From: Irpex lacteus
Taxonomy: Eukaryota > Basidiomycota > Agaricomycetes > Polyporales > Irpicaceae
Assembly (NCBI GenBank): GCA_001986395.2
Contig: MQVO02000107.1
Location: 1-31,183, forward strand
Reading direction: 5' to 3'
DNA length: 31,183 nucleotides
The notes beneath the pieces were generated by a model. It had not been told where the DNA came from and did not search any database. It worked only from the letters and a program-made list of their open reading frames with translations. The translations under genes were made by a program, and so were the position numbers. This document shows positions 21,389 through 31,183 of the stretch, piece after piece. Position 1 is the first letter of the stretch, and each line of letters opens with the position of its first letter.

Positions 21389-23628
21389 ATGCACCTGCTC
21401 AGGGAAAACGACTGGTTGCTGCTAACCGTCTTTGCTTATTTGCTTCTAAGAGTAGTTCGTAGGAAGACAAGGTTGTCAAGCCCTCCAGGGCCTCCGGGTT
21501 TACCATTTATGGGGAACGCGTACCAGATACCCTCGGACAGGCAGTGGCTCAAATTCGACGAGTGGATCAAAGAATACGGCACGTTTCCCTCGAAACCTGG
21601 TCACTGTCACCTCTAATATATGCTGTTCATGGTTAGGTGACGTTGTGCAAGTCAACGTTATGGGACAGCCAACTATTATTCTAGGCTCTGTGCAAGCAGC
21701 AATCGATTTGTTGGACCACAGAGGTGCGCGTCCGGCTAAGTGATGCATAGTACACAGCTGTCAGTTAACGGACTGTACAGGATCGATATACTCTGATCGG
21801 CCACCTGCAATCATGGTTGGCGAACTGTAAGATCCCTTGATTCGCAAGAAAACCTGAGCATGTAGCTCATCGCGTTGTAGGGTAGGTTGGAATCGTGGCC
21901 TGGGTTATTCGCCAGGCCCCCATAGTCCTCGCTTCCGTGAGTTCAGACGGTTGTTCCACCAATTCATGGGCCCTCGTCAGGCACAAGAACTTTCCTTACT
22001 CGCTGCACAAGAGGAGAATGCGACTAAGCTGCTCTTACGTCTCCTTAACAAGCCGGAAGAGTTCATGTCGCATGTACGACAGTGAGTGCATGATCAGTAT
22101 TCGATTGTCTTCGATGTCACAGACCCATGCATCTGTGCTCTAGAACTACAGGTGCATTGATACTCAAACTTACTTTCGGGTATAACGTAGCGGAAGACCA
22201 GAGTGAAGATCCTCTAGTGAAGATTGTGGAGAAGGCGATGAAAGGGTTTGCACAAGCTTCTGAACCGGGTGCATTTCTGGTAGATGTTATCCCATTCCTG
22301 AAGTACGTTCCGGCTTGGCTTCCTGGAGCCGGTTTCAAACGACAAGCTGCCAAGATGCGTCACGACTTAGAGGATCTGTACGATGTGCCGTATGAGTTTG
22401 TACGGCGTGAGATGGTAAGGATGCGCTCTGGGTGGAATAAATTTAAGGATTTCTAAGTATTTGTAGAGTAAAGGGGCTGTTGACCGAACATTCGTTTCAG
22501 CCTATCTTGACGAAAAGGGAACACCAGTGCCGGAGGAGGAAGAGTTAATCAAGGCCGCAGCTGCATCTCTATATTCCGGTGAGCAAATTTACCGGTCATA
22601 AGTTGAATTTGAGCGTGATCCTGTTCACAGGCGGGGCCGACACGGTACGGCAAAGAGCCTTCGCCTCACCTCTGCTACATCTGCCTTACTAGGACTCAAC
22701 AGACCCCATCTTCCCTGGCTTCCTTCATACTGGCCATGTGTCGATACCCCAAAATACAGGCCAAGGCACAGGAGGAAGTAGATTCCATTCTTGGTTCGGA
22801 TTGGTCTCGGTTACCGACATTCATCGATCGTTCAAACCTACCATATATCAACGCCGTTGTCCTGGAGCTCCTGCGCTGGAATCCTGCGGTACCCTTGGGT
22901 AAGTGCTTAGATGATCTTGTCTAATCGATGCCTTAATTAGTTGAAAGGTCTTGCCCATCAGTTAACGCAAGACGACACGTATAGAGGGTGGCATTTGAAG
23001 AAGGGGACAGTGATCTGGGCGAATATTTGGTGCGTGTCGAGTTCAACATCTCTACCTGCATCTTCTAACGGGTACCGTGTGCTCTCCAGGACTTTGCTTC
23101 ACGACGAAGCAGTTTTCCCAAATGCCTTTGAATTCCGTCCCGAGCGCTACCTAGACGAGCACGGAAAGCTACTTTCGTTAGACAAGAATTCAGACCCAGT
23201 ACTTGGTTTCGGTTTTTGAAGACGGTATGAAACCCCTTCAAAGCTCTTGTATCTTGCACTACTCAGCTGGCTGGCGCTTTAGAATATGTCCAGGGATGTA
23301 CTTTGCCGATAACTCAATCTTCATCGCAGTCGCCATGATGATTTATGTGTTCACATTCACAAGGGCGCGTGACGGAAACGGAGAAGAGATCATACCAGAG
23401 GCAGAGTACGAAGGATTCATAGCGTGAGTATCGCGTCATATTTGACGCTGTAGCTTGTCGTTCAGCTAATCGTCCTTGTACGGTGACAGGCATCCAAGGC
23501 CGTTTTTGTGCACCATCAGGCCTCGTTCACCTGCCGCAGAGGCCTTGATAAGGCGTTCCGCATCGAGTTATCCAGATACCTCAGACCATGTTCAGCACTA
23601 TATACCTGGTCACAATGGAGAATGCTAG
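21389..23628 (+). CDS. Cytochrome P450, interrupted by TGA in the heme-binding loop
   Basis: Microsomal heme monooxygenase; substrate unknown. N-terminal anchor at residues 8-25 (WLLLTVFAYLLLRVV), proline hinge PPGPPGLPFMGN, I-helix GGADTT (about 304-309), E-x-x-R in ELLRW, FRPERYL, and heme Cys447 in RRICPG. Twelve exons: 21389-21578, 21637-21723, 21781-21826, 21881-22081, 22144-22414, 22467-22578, 22631-22644 (14 nt), 22703-22898, 22948-23029, 23090-23224, 23283-23423, 23490-23628. Phases agree for 537 codons, but codon 443 (23217-23219) is TGA where the invariant Gly of FGFGRRICPG belongs. Using a poor GTTTTT donor at 23212 with acceptor 23266 avoids the stop but breaks the F-x-x-G-x-R-x-C spacing. 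Intron 1 has a GC donor (21579). It is a pseudogene, a base error or a truncated allele; the motifs around it look under selection. Sequence style is that of the large basidiomycete-specific CYP families. Confidence 0.88.
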
Positions 23629-23970
23629 TGACCAGGCACTCCGGGGAATATTGTCACTGCTGGAATAATGAATGTACGGCATCGAAGAGTTGTATTTTTT
23701 GTGAGCAATGATTAGTCTCATGTGACCACGTTCAGGAATCTCGACCGGTAGGTTCAATTAATCATAGAGGCGTTCATAGATTGCGCCAGACTCACAGGAC
23801 ATATGACACCTAACACGCAATCCAGGACGGTAGTGGGAACTTGCTTTATCAGCAGATCGCTCGATGAGCGTCATCACCATTCTAGCTAGTCGTCACTGCG
23901 ATATATAAGGCCTTCACCAGTGTTCCCAGAAGATCCCTCAGCTGGGAATTTCCAACGAACGACCTTCATC
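23629..23970. other. Intergenic, P450 3' end and first GST promoter
   Basis: 342 bp. It holds the P450 3' UTR and the promoter of the first GST, whose TATA box is listed separately. No other gene is seen. Confidence 0.5.
23902..23909 (+). promoter_or_regulatory. TATA box of first GST gene
   Basis: TATATAAG lies about 62 bp before ATG 23971, a normal distance for a basidiomycete core promoter. Confidence 0.6.
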
Positions 23971-24930
23971 ATGTCCAAGCAACTTACGCTCTACACTGCT
24001 AAGGTCTGCGCTCAACTTTGTGGCCCGTTTATTGTATTACTTACGATTTACTTCACAATAGATTTGTCCCTACGCTCATCGGGTACGCGATTTGCTAGGA
24101 GTACTGTGTTTTATGATTTATCTGGTTACGTGCGCAGACAGAGATTGCTCTGGCCGAGGCGAAAGCTCAGTTTACTCGATATGAGATTGATCTTCAAAAC
24201 AAGCCCGAGTGGTACGCCCCGAAAGTGAATCCAGCCAGCAAGGTAAGAAATCTAAAGCGCTAATGATCTCGTACTGAGTAACCAACGCTCCCAGGTACCA
24301 GCGATTGCGTACGGAGGACCTGACGTTCCCCCAGATCAGCCTTCCCCAGAGTCAGTCAAACTGAATGAGTCGCTTGTGCTCGTTGAGTTTATTGCCGACC
24401 TCTATCCAAACTCTGGTATTCTGCCCAAGGATCCTGTACTACGTGCCAAAGCACGCCTGTTCATAGATGCTATATCGAACAAGTATTCGCCAGCGGCGTT
24501 CAAGGTCGTTCACTCCGAAGACGGAGACCCGGAGGCGCTTGTTCAGGCTCTTGAGAGCTTACAAGCCCTATTACCGTCCAAAGGCTTCGTGATAGGCGAA
24601 TTCTCTGCTGCAGATATCGCCATCGCACCCTTCATCGCGCGTCTTGAGACAACATTGTCGAACGATCTGGGTCCTTGGCCTGCGAATTCAGGGAAAGGTC
24701 CGAAGATTCTCGAGCTGCTGAAACAGCCGAAGCTTAGTAGGTTTTGGGAGTACGCCCAGGAAATTCAATCTCGTCCCAGCTTTGTCGCCACATTTGATAA
24801 GGTATGTCTCAAGGATCTCACGGACTGTTGTGGAGTATTTGGAGCTAACCACTTGCCATGGTAGGACGTGATCATCAAAGGAGCTGAGAGAAGGTTTAAA
24901 GCGTTTAGGGAACAGAAGTATGGGGCGTGA
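23971..24930 (+). CDS. Glutathione S-transferase, omega-like, copy 1
   Basis: Cytosolic glutathione-dependent enzyme; omega-type members use an active-site Cys for thioltransferase or deglutathionylation reactions. Exons 23971-24003, 24062-24082, 24138-24242, 24295-24801 and 24865-24930 sum to 732 nt, 243 residues, all in phase. The thioredoxin-fold N-domain covers about 1-95, with catalytic Cys13 in ICPYAHR, cis-Pro55 in VPAIAYGG and the glutathione gamma-Glu site E78-S79 in LNESLVLVEF. The helical C-domain follows (GEFSAADIAIAPFIARLE). The 21-nt second exon encodes just ICPYAHR, so alternative splicing there would remove the active site cleanly. The next gene is a tandem duplicate with the same exon lengths. 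The substrate cannot be told from sequence; detoxification of wood-derived or oxidised compounds is a family-level guess. Confidence 0.95.
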
Positions 24931-25275
24931 AGATAATTCGCAAATACATAGTGAAATGATCAAGTGAATGTGACATGCATATTGCGAGCTCGATTTATCG
25001 TGCAAGTGTGTTGCACACCTCTCACGGCCCCATCCCTTCTGGCACAGGCGGACCAAGAACTTGAAGCTGCTTGGTGTCGTGTGAGCAGCATACTTACTCC
25101 CTGCTTGGTCAGCATATCCCGACGCAGCGTGTGCCTGCTTTATAAGCGAACTTATGCAATCGTCATCAGCATGAGATGGGTGGCGGTGGTATACATATAT
25201 AACCATCAGCTGTGTTGGTATCAAGGTTGCATTATTCGCACAGTGGAACTCTATCCTCAGTGGACTGCGATCATC
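24931..25275. other. Intergenic between tandem GST genes
   Basis: 345 bp with copy 1 3' UTR and copy 2 promoter. It shows no obvious similarity to the region upstream of copy 1, so promoter sequence has diverged much more than the coding exons. Confidence 0.5.
25192..25203 (+). promoter_or_regulatory. TATA box of second GST gene
   Basis: The TACATATATAAC sequence is about 75-80 bp before ATG 25276. A second candidate, TTTATAAG, lies about 55 bp further upstream near 25139. Confidence 0.5.
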
Positions 25276-26237
25276 ATGGCCCAACAGCTCACGCTCTACA
25301 CTGCAAAGGTGAGATAGCCGCTCTTCCTATAGGCTGTTGACTTGTCTAACCTAGATACTACTATAGATCTGCCCTTATGCACATCGAGTATGTGACATGT
25401 CTAGAATCAGCACTATCTAGCCTTATTAACCTCGTGGCAATTCAAGACAGAGATTGCTTTGGCTGAAACGAAGGCGACATTTACCCGATACGAGATCAAC
25501 CTTTTTGATAAACCGGATTGGTACGCACCTAGAGTCAATCCCGCTAGCAAGGTAAGTTTTATCGGGCAAGAACGAGCATCCATCTTATGCGATCTATTAT
25601 GCTTTTAGGTACCGGCAATCGCGTATGGAGGACCCGACGTTCCGCCTGATCAACCTTCACCTGAATCGGTGAAGCTGAACGAGTCTCTCGTGCTCGTCGA
25701 GTTCGTTGCGGATCTCTATCCTGAGTCCGGAATGCTCCCTAAGGACCCTGTTTTACGTGCCAAAGCCCGGATTTTCATTGACGCTGTCTCCAACAAGCTC
25801 ACGCAAACCCAGTACAAAGTAATCAACCGAGGTGAAGGAACCGCGGAAGACCTTGTGCAAGCATACGAGAGTCTGCAGGCGCTACTTCCTCCGAAGGGGT
25901 TTGTCGTCGGAGATTTCTCCATAGCAGACATTGCTATCGCACCCTTCTTGGCTCGCATCGAATTGCTACTGTCCAATGACTTGGGGGCATGGCCTGCGGG
26001 TAAAGGCGAGGGGCAAAGAATCTTGGGTTTGCTTCAGCAGCCTAAGCTCACTAGGATCTGGGAGTACTGGAAGGAGCTGCAGAAACGTCCTAGTGTGGCT
26101 GACACGTTCGATAAGGTCCGTCAGACATTCATGTCCGTTCGAATTATGGAACTAATCTAGGATGCCTTTAGGACCTGGTGTTGACCCAATTCGGGAAGGT
26201 TTTCAAGACCTTGCGTGAGCAGAAGTTCCCCTCATAA
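25276..26237 (+). CDS. Glutathione S-transferase, omega-like, copy 2
   Basis: Tandem paralogue of the preceding gene. Exons 25276-25308, 25367-25387, 25447-25551, 25609-26115 and 26172-26237 have exactly the lengths of copy 1 (33, 21, 105, 507, 66 nt), giving 243 residues. Cys13 in ICPYAHR, Pro55 and E78-S79 are kept. The first 117 residues differ from copy 1 at about 14 positions, whereas the C-domain substrate pocket and especially the last 22 residues differ much more. That pattern suggests shared glutathione chemistry with a changed hydrophobic-substrate site. Introns are similar in position but not in sequence. The 3' end faces the DUF6534 gene 162 bp away. Confidence 0.95.
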
Positions 26238-26399
26238 ATTTGTTTATAGTTCTACAAAGTCTTATAAATACACAAGTTCATTATGACATGCGTCTATGGT
26301 GTTGTCACGTTCTGTTGGTTAATTCCACATTCAGGGATTCAAGCCTCTCTGAGATGCCGAGTGTCATCTTTAAATTAGGACTCCGGGGCTAAATCTTGC

Positions 26400-28439
26400 C
26401 TAGACGGTCTCTGACACTGGTGTTGAGTTCGACGATGGTGCATCGGGCTTTTCGCCTGATGCATTTTCATACTGGGAGAAAAATATCAGGCTTGAGATAG
26501 TGTCAAGACCTTCATACATGCGGTCTACTTACCCACGGATCTACAGTAACTGCAATTTCTTTCTGGACTCGGATGATCGGTAACTATGCAGCACGTCAGT
26601 AATATATTGCGCCGTTCGATCAGGAGGAAACAAACTACGTGTCCATTGGAGAAATGCGATTGGATTCGCGAGAGGTCCAAAGTGTAGTTCCCATTCGTGG
26701 CTGCTCTGTCCACTATACCTCTACGAGCATTAAGCCTACATAACGTTGCGGCATGAACATCATGATGCACTTCGGTCAACGAAAAACTCACATGGCGAGC
26801 ATCGAATTTGCGTATACTATTTGACAAGCATTCAGTTTTATCAAGTCAGACATGCGAGAAGAACATTACCGACGTTTCGCCTCTAGCTCCATGATGCCTC
26901 CGTATGTGATGCTCTCTTTTGAGAGATTGGACTGCCGGGAAAACACGAGAAGTCAGCTACATCGAATGAACGTTGAACATGTTATTTACCGTAATGAATA
27001 ATGCAATTGATGCTATGCTATGGGACCCGTGGCACTACTTCAACACATCGACTCTTACGTATGAAGATAGATACGCACAGATTGAGAGCACCAGCACCAA
27101 TAACAAGATTGATAAGGGTCCCAACTATATTCCTCGTGCTCCTGTGAATATATACTTTATGTTTAGAGACATTCTTAGGTTCAAGTCTGCGCGTGTGACT
27201 CACCGTTTGATGGCCCATGAACGGCTGAGATAAAGATGTAAGGTGAGAACGAAGGTAGTTGCTAAGTCCATAATGACATTCAAGGCGAACGCAGTATTGA
27301 GAACGATCTGAAGACGTTAAGAACGATTTGAAGGGACAGAATAGTGATTCACAAACCCAGTAGCTCTTGTCTGCGTCGATGGCATCCCATTCAGAGTATT
27401 GGAACCTGCGCACAGCGGTGGTCTTTGTCAGTGGGGTTCTTATCCGAGGTAAATATGTAGTTACAGATAACTGTCATAACCTGTCGAAATTCGGGGCATA
27501 AGCATAGTGGTTCGTGTAGCAGTGGTAGACAAAAATCACATACGGAAGGCAACACCTAATGGACAGTCAATCATTCTAGTCTATCGAGTATTTCGAGATT
27601 AACTCACCCATGCGTGCAATCCACAAGACACTCTATATCATACAGTGTCAGCATCATAAAAGCTGGCGGGATGTGCGAACATCTAGTACCAAAAATCCCG
27701 TGACGATGCTGTTCGAGTACACTGCCCACCGTCAATCTCATCATTTTAAAGAGATCACACAGACTACTGTCACTTACGACGCCAGATCCGATAGATATAC
27801 CAGCTGGTTGAGAAGTGTATATCAGTCCGAGACCATGGCCATGGATGGTCCAGGCTCACCCTTGAACCAGACCACTGATAAGGTACTGAAAATGCTGTGT
27901 GGGTCACAATCGTACGTATGGAAAGAAGAGTGAAAGGAGTACCTCTGATAATATGGATGCCTGGTCGCCGGAAATATAAGCTCACAATATGCCCATGTAG
28001 ATAAATCAAGTTACTGACACCGACGCTCCTAACAGACAGTCAGTTGATGATAAATATCCATTCCGTATGGCTTCGCTTACCAGACGATCTTCGCAAGTGC
28101 TTCTGAGTTATTGTAGTCGAGAATTAGATAATCATAAAGAGCATGGATGCAGAATGCCACATGTGCGGTTTCTAGAACACTAGACGGCCGGTTTAGCTGT
28201 GTAAAGTACGCGCTTGAAGGTGACGCACACCAGTACGCCTACAAGCCAGCGGACGATACAATGATCTTCATACGTTGTCCAATAGAAGTATATCTGGGCG
28301 CAGAAAACGCCGTAGAGCCTAGAAGTCATAAGTACCTGGAGGCTCAGTGGTTATGAGCAATGAGACAGACTTACACAAGCACGAAGCATATGATTATAAA
28401 GCAAGGTCCGATGAATTCCTCTGAGACGGTATGAGACAT
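26400..28439 (-). CDS. DUF6534 seven-helix membrane protein, 18 exons
   Basis: Integral membrane protein of a family abundant in mushroom-forming fungi, function unknown. Exons in reading order: 28439-28375, 28318-28229, 28179-28081, 28028-27986, 27885-27860, 27803-27778, 27721-27681, 27632-27608, 27555-27540, 27405-27357, 27307-27204, 27141-27079, 27017-26990, 26931-26874, 26816-26792, 26735-26639, 26583-26533, 26471-26400. They sum to 978 nt (325 residues) with every phase matching. Family-like segments: FVLVLYGVFCAQIYFYW, VVLETAHVAFCIHALYDYL, GWYIYRIWRR, the conserved DUF6534 core (FALNVIMDLATTFVLTLHLYLSRSW, then TRNIVGTLINLVIGAGALNLIASIALFIT), and LYANSMLAMLNARRG. A polar tail follows and ends SNSTPVSETV. 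Exons are as short as 16, 25 and 26 nt, so no open frame reveals the gene. Least certain junctions are the GTCGGT donor at 26873 and the C-terminal splices. A receptor-like role is possible but unproven. Confidence 0.88.
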
Positions 28440-29730
28440 GGCGTAACGGCGCAGCTCTGGGGTTGAGACATTGGCACTATATCCTTGTTAAATACTCTTC
28501 GAGAGCGAGACCGGTGGTTTGTCTGTTCATGTAATTGCGCTGCGTGGTGTGGAGCTTGATCAAGAGTCGGTGAATGCCTATCAAAGATGCTTCAGCGTTA
28601 CGAATTCCGTTCACACGCAGCGCGTTGAGAATGGGATTGCAGCCGTTCTCGGATCGATAGTGATTGGCCGCTTGTCAACAAGCCGCTATAAATTTGCTTT
28701 CAAGGATAGAAGTATCGAGTCAATCCGTGATGGCAGTGTTTCAAAGCCTTGTATTGCTGTCAGCATGCCCCATCGGATTGAAAAGCCCGTGTCGGTACGC
28801 ACGTCTCGAAGATCGTGCGTGCATGTCATCGCTTGGAGCAGACAAAACCAGCTGACTATGGGTGTGTTCTGTAGATAGCCTGAGTGAGAATGGCGGTGAT
28901 GCAGGATCATATCTGGTCAATTATTGTGAGACGATAGTGATTTATCGCCGCACCAGCCGTGTATCCGAGCGATGTAAAGAATGCTCTTGGCTGTAATTCA
29001 AGCGACCATTTTTCATCTTTGGTGTTTGTTGTACTATGATTGATAGACGTACATGTGTCATTCCGTACATACACAGCTTGGGGATTGTTCGTGGCTCGTA
29101 TCGTTGGGGTTTGGGCAGGCCTCATTTAGTAGCGCAGTATGATTTCCGACACACGCACGTCCGCCAGATGGTAACCTGGTTCATCGTTAGGAACTCGAAT
29201 CAAAAAGGCATTGAGGTGAGCTAAGTCTGACCTTATCGCGATCGCGACCTCTTGTTAACTGGCAGAGCTGAAACTGATCACGGTGAATATTACCCATCCA
29301 GCCTCCGACCAGCCACAGCTGACCACGGTGGTTACAATCCAACAAGACAAAGACTTCTCAAGGTGTCTTGAAGGAAACGGTGAGCGCCATGACTTGAACT
29401 CGCTCAAATAGAACTCGTTCATGTCGGGGCTTGCTCGAGCAGGAGATGGTTCGGGTAGAAGTCAAATACGAACGTAATTGATGAAGTGCAATGATATTTC
29501 TGTCGGCGTACATCGCAAGGATCCGATACCCCCGGAAATCGGCTGGACTGCCCCTCAAAACTTGAAAAAGAGAAATCGTGCACAAGCACCTTGGCCCGTT
29601 CACGATATCATATGAAGCACCCAGCGACTGAAATTCCACTACATACCGTAAGGAGACATGGGGTATAAATTTGATTTCCATCCACGCTCAGCTGTTTAAT
29701 GAGTATCCCGACGCTGATATCGATGGTTTA
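28440..29730. other. 1.3 kb gap with no recognised gene
   Basis: It lies between the DUF6534 start and the SDR stop, both on the minus strand. It should contain the DUF6534 promoter; GGATATAGTG near 28477-28486 (read on the minus strand) is a weak TATA candidate. A 119-codon open frame on the plus strand (28519-28878, no ATG at its start) and a minus-strand frame from ATG 29681 with a good GTATGT donor match nothing I recognise. A TATAAAT word at 29664-29670 (plus) is not followed by a convincing gene. Confidence 0.4.
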
Positions 29731-30964
29731 CTAATCGTAGTTAATCCCACCGTCGACGCTTATGATCTGACCTACAGCGCAATCAGCAAAATGTCACAAG
29801 CGCGACCATCTATAGGGTAGAATCGCGCTTACCATTGACAAAGCTTGCTTCTGGTCGCACTAAGTAGGATACCAAACCAGCGATGACCGACGGGTCGGCC
29901 AATTTGGCATCCGCCGGTAAGCCTATTAACTGAAAGTAGATTATTCAAACAAATCTGTAAATGCGTGTATACAATGCCTACGTCTCTGACGACCGACCCG
30001 GGACCTCCATGTTTTTTCGTCGTCGGTATGGGTGGCTAAGGAGTTTGATCAGGGATCTGAAGCTGGTGGGGAACGATACGCTCATACCCATCGCGGTGTT
30101 GATGAGACCTGGGGCGTAGGAGTTGACTGTAATGTTGTGCTCTTTTAGTTCTTTCGCTGGAGACGAGGGTCAGGTTATCAAGTGCCACGGTAATATATTC
30201 GTGCGTACACATAACGTGAGTCAGCCCACGTATAGCAAACTTTGCTGCGGAATAGGCCCCTATATGGATACAACCTGCCCAGCAATGTCAGCGAATATGC
30301 CAGCGGAAAAGAGAGACTCTATCGTGATTACCCTGTTTCCCCTGCGATCGAGCAAGCTCCTGTATGACAGCATAATTTATGAGTGAATGTCATGCTAACC
30401 GAGTTTTGAAGCTGACCAATTAGGCGGCCTCCCCGTCCTTGCTTGATCATCTGAATGGCAGCGTACTTGAAGCTGAGCATAGTTCCACGAGCATGAACGG
30501 GCGAATATGGCATCCCACTCTTCGGTAGAAGCTATACAGATGACCATCAGAATCGTAATGTGAAACTTCCTTTCGATGGAACATACATTTCTACGATAGT
30601 TCGGCTGTGTTTGTTGACAAAACCCGCGTTGGCGACCATCTGTATAGGAATCAGACACCACGATCTTTGAAAGAGGTCGACGGCATAGCCAATTGTAAAG
30701 ATATGTACCACGTCAAGGCCGCCCAGAGTTTGCACAAACACTCTCCACAGCGTCCTTAACGGACCTCTCGTCTGATACGTCCCCAACTATCCATTGTGAA
30801 CGCCTCCCGCTGTCATTGATTTTCTGCGCCACAGCTTGCATCTGTTCTTCCTTTCCCCGAATATCGAGGATCGCGACGTCAAATCCATCGTGGGCCAGCC
30901 GGAGGGCGATGGCTTCACCAATCCCTTGAGCTGCTCCAGTAACAACAGCGACGCGTGTGGTCAT
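29731..30964 (-). CDS. Short-chain dehydrogenase/reductase, frame broken in several places
   Basis: NAD(P)-dependent oxidoreductase of the classical SDR family, close in style to acetoin/butanediol dehydrogenases. Segments in order: VAVVTGAAQGIGEAIALRLA (Rossmann TGxxxGIG, residues 9-16), GDVSDE, GGLDVMVANAGF, STEEWD, VHARGTMLSFKYAAIQMIKQG, ACSIAGETG (catalytic Ser), GAYSAAKFAIRGLT (Tyr-x-x-x-Lys), KEHNITVNSYAPG, and C-terminal LADPSVIAGLVSYLVRPEASFVNG then QIISVDGGINYD with stop 29731-29733. Supported exons: 30964-30709, 30639-30587, from 30531 down, and 29929-29833, 29771-29731; the middle is less certain. Joining them in frame requires dropping single surplus bases at about 30736 (TTT), 30530 (TT), 30500 (CCC) and 30332 (GGG). 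Catalytic residues are all present, so recent decay or sequence error is more likely than old pseudogenisation. Substrate unknown. Confidence 0.85.
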
Positions 30965-31183
30965 TGTGCTGATGGAAGTCTTTGTGAATGATATCGGCGA
31001 GAGGTTGAACCAGAGGGAATTGTACTTCGCGAGTGAACCGGTACCCAATATATACTACGATTGAGTGTACCCGGCCCGTAAATCTTAGAAAGCCTAGAGG
31101 AGAAGCTAGATAACAAGTCTTGTGACCGGGCGAGCGACGGGGAACGCCTTCGTGGCCCGACCCAAAGTAAAAGATTCTCTCGT
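30965..31183 (-). promoter_or_regulatory. SDR upstream region with TATA-like element
   Basis: ATATATA at 31048-31054 lies about 85 bp before the SDR start on the minus strand and is the likely core promoter. The rest runs to the window edge without another recognisable gene. Confidence 0.45.

Noticed and set aside
23217..23219. TGA as selenocysteine in the P450
   Set aside because: The position needs Gly, not Cys; Dikarya generally lack selenoprotein machinery and no SECIS-like hairpin is apparent.
28519..28878. 119-codon open frame on the plus strand
   Set aside because: No ATG at its start, no recognisable motif and no convincing promoter.
29420..29681. Possible two-exon minus-strand gene starting at ATG 29681
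   Set aside because: A GTATGT donor is present, but the peptide is unrecognised and the ATG lies only about 50 bp from the SDR stop, leaving little room for a promoter.
16329..30964. Terpenoid biosynthetic cluster (reductase, P450, GST, SDR)
   Set aside because: No cyclase, prenyltransferase or other backbone enzyme and no pathway regulator is visible; the neighbours may be coincidental.

Overview
The window is nuclear DNA from a filamentous basidiomycete, most likely a mushroom-forming Agaricomycete. The signs are genes packed with 50-70 nt GT-AG introns, several micro-exons, a Galpha of the expanded basidiomycete type, a DUF6534 seven-helix membrane protein (a family I associate with Agaricomycetes), tandem omega-like GSTs and a microsomal P450. 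Exon models were built by hand from conserved protein motifs, splice sites and reading phase. Five models (RUS, ChAPs, HMG-CoA reductase, DUF6534 and both GSTs) close as complete in-frame CDSs.

Layout, left to right: 3' end of aspartokinase (+, 1-1266); about 2.8 kb with no recognisable gene; divergent Galpha (+, about 4046-6759); a pyrimidine-rich convergent gap; a RUS/DUF647 protein (-, 7732-9692); a 198 bp divergent promoter; a ChAPs (Bch1/Bud7-like) exomer cargo adaptor (+, 9891-12656); a CCDC6/DUF2046-like coiled-coil protein (+, 12987-14407); a 1.9 kb gap; HMG-CoA reductase (+, 16329-20735); a cytochrome P450 with an in-frame TGA in the heme loop (+, 21389-23628); two tandem omega-like GSTs (+, 23971-24930 and 25276-26237); an 18-exon DUF6534 membrane protein (-, 26400-28439); a 1.3 kb gap; and an SDR oxidoreductase with several frame breaks (-, 29731-30964).

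The left half is housekeeping: amino-acid synthesis, G-protein signalling, and Golgi-to-surface traffic of chitin synthase. The right half (reductase, P450, GSTs, membrane protein, SDR) looks more accessory. No terpene cyclase or other backbone enzyme is visible, so I do not call a biosynthetic cluster.

The most noteworthy observations are a 4-nt and a 6-nt micro-exon in the Galpha switch II region, the loss of its catalytic Gln, a stop-free 60-nt intron in RUS, the very fragmented DUF6534 gene, and a TGA at the invariant heme-loop Gly of the P450. Single-base frame breaks, mostly in short homopolymers, recur in four genes and may be assembly errors rather than biology.
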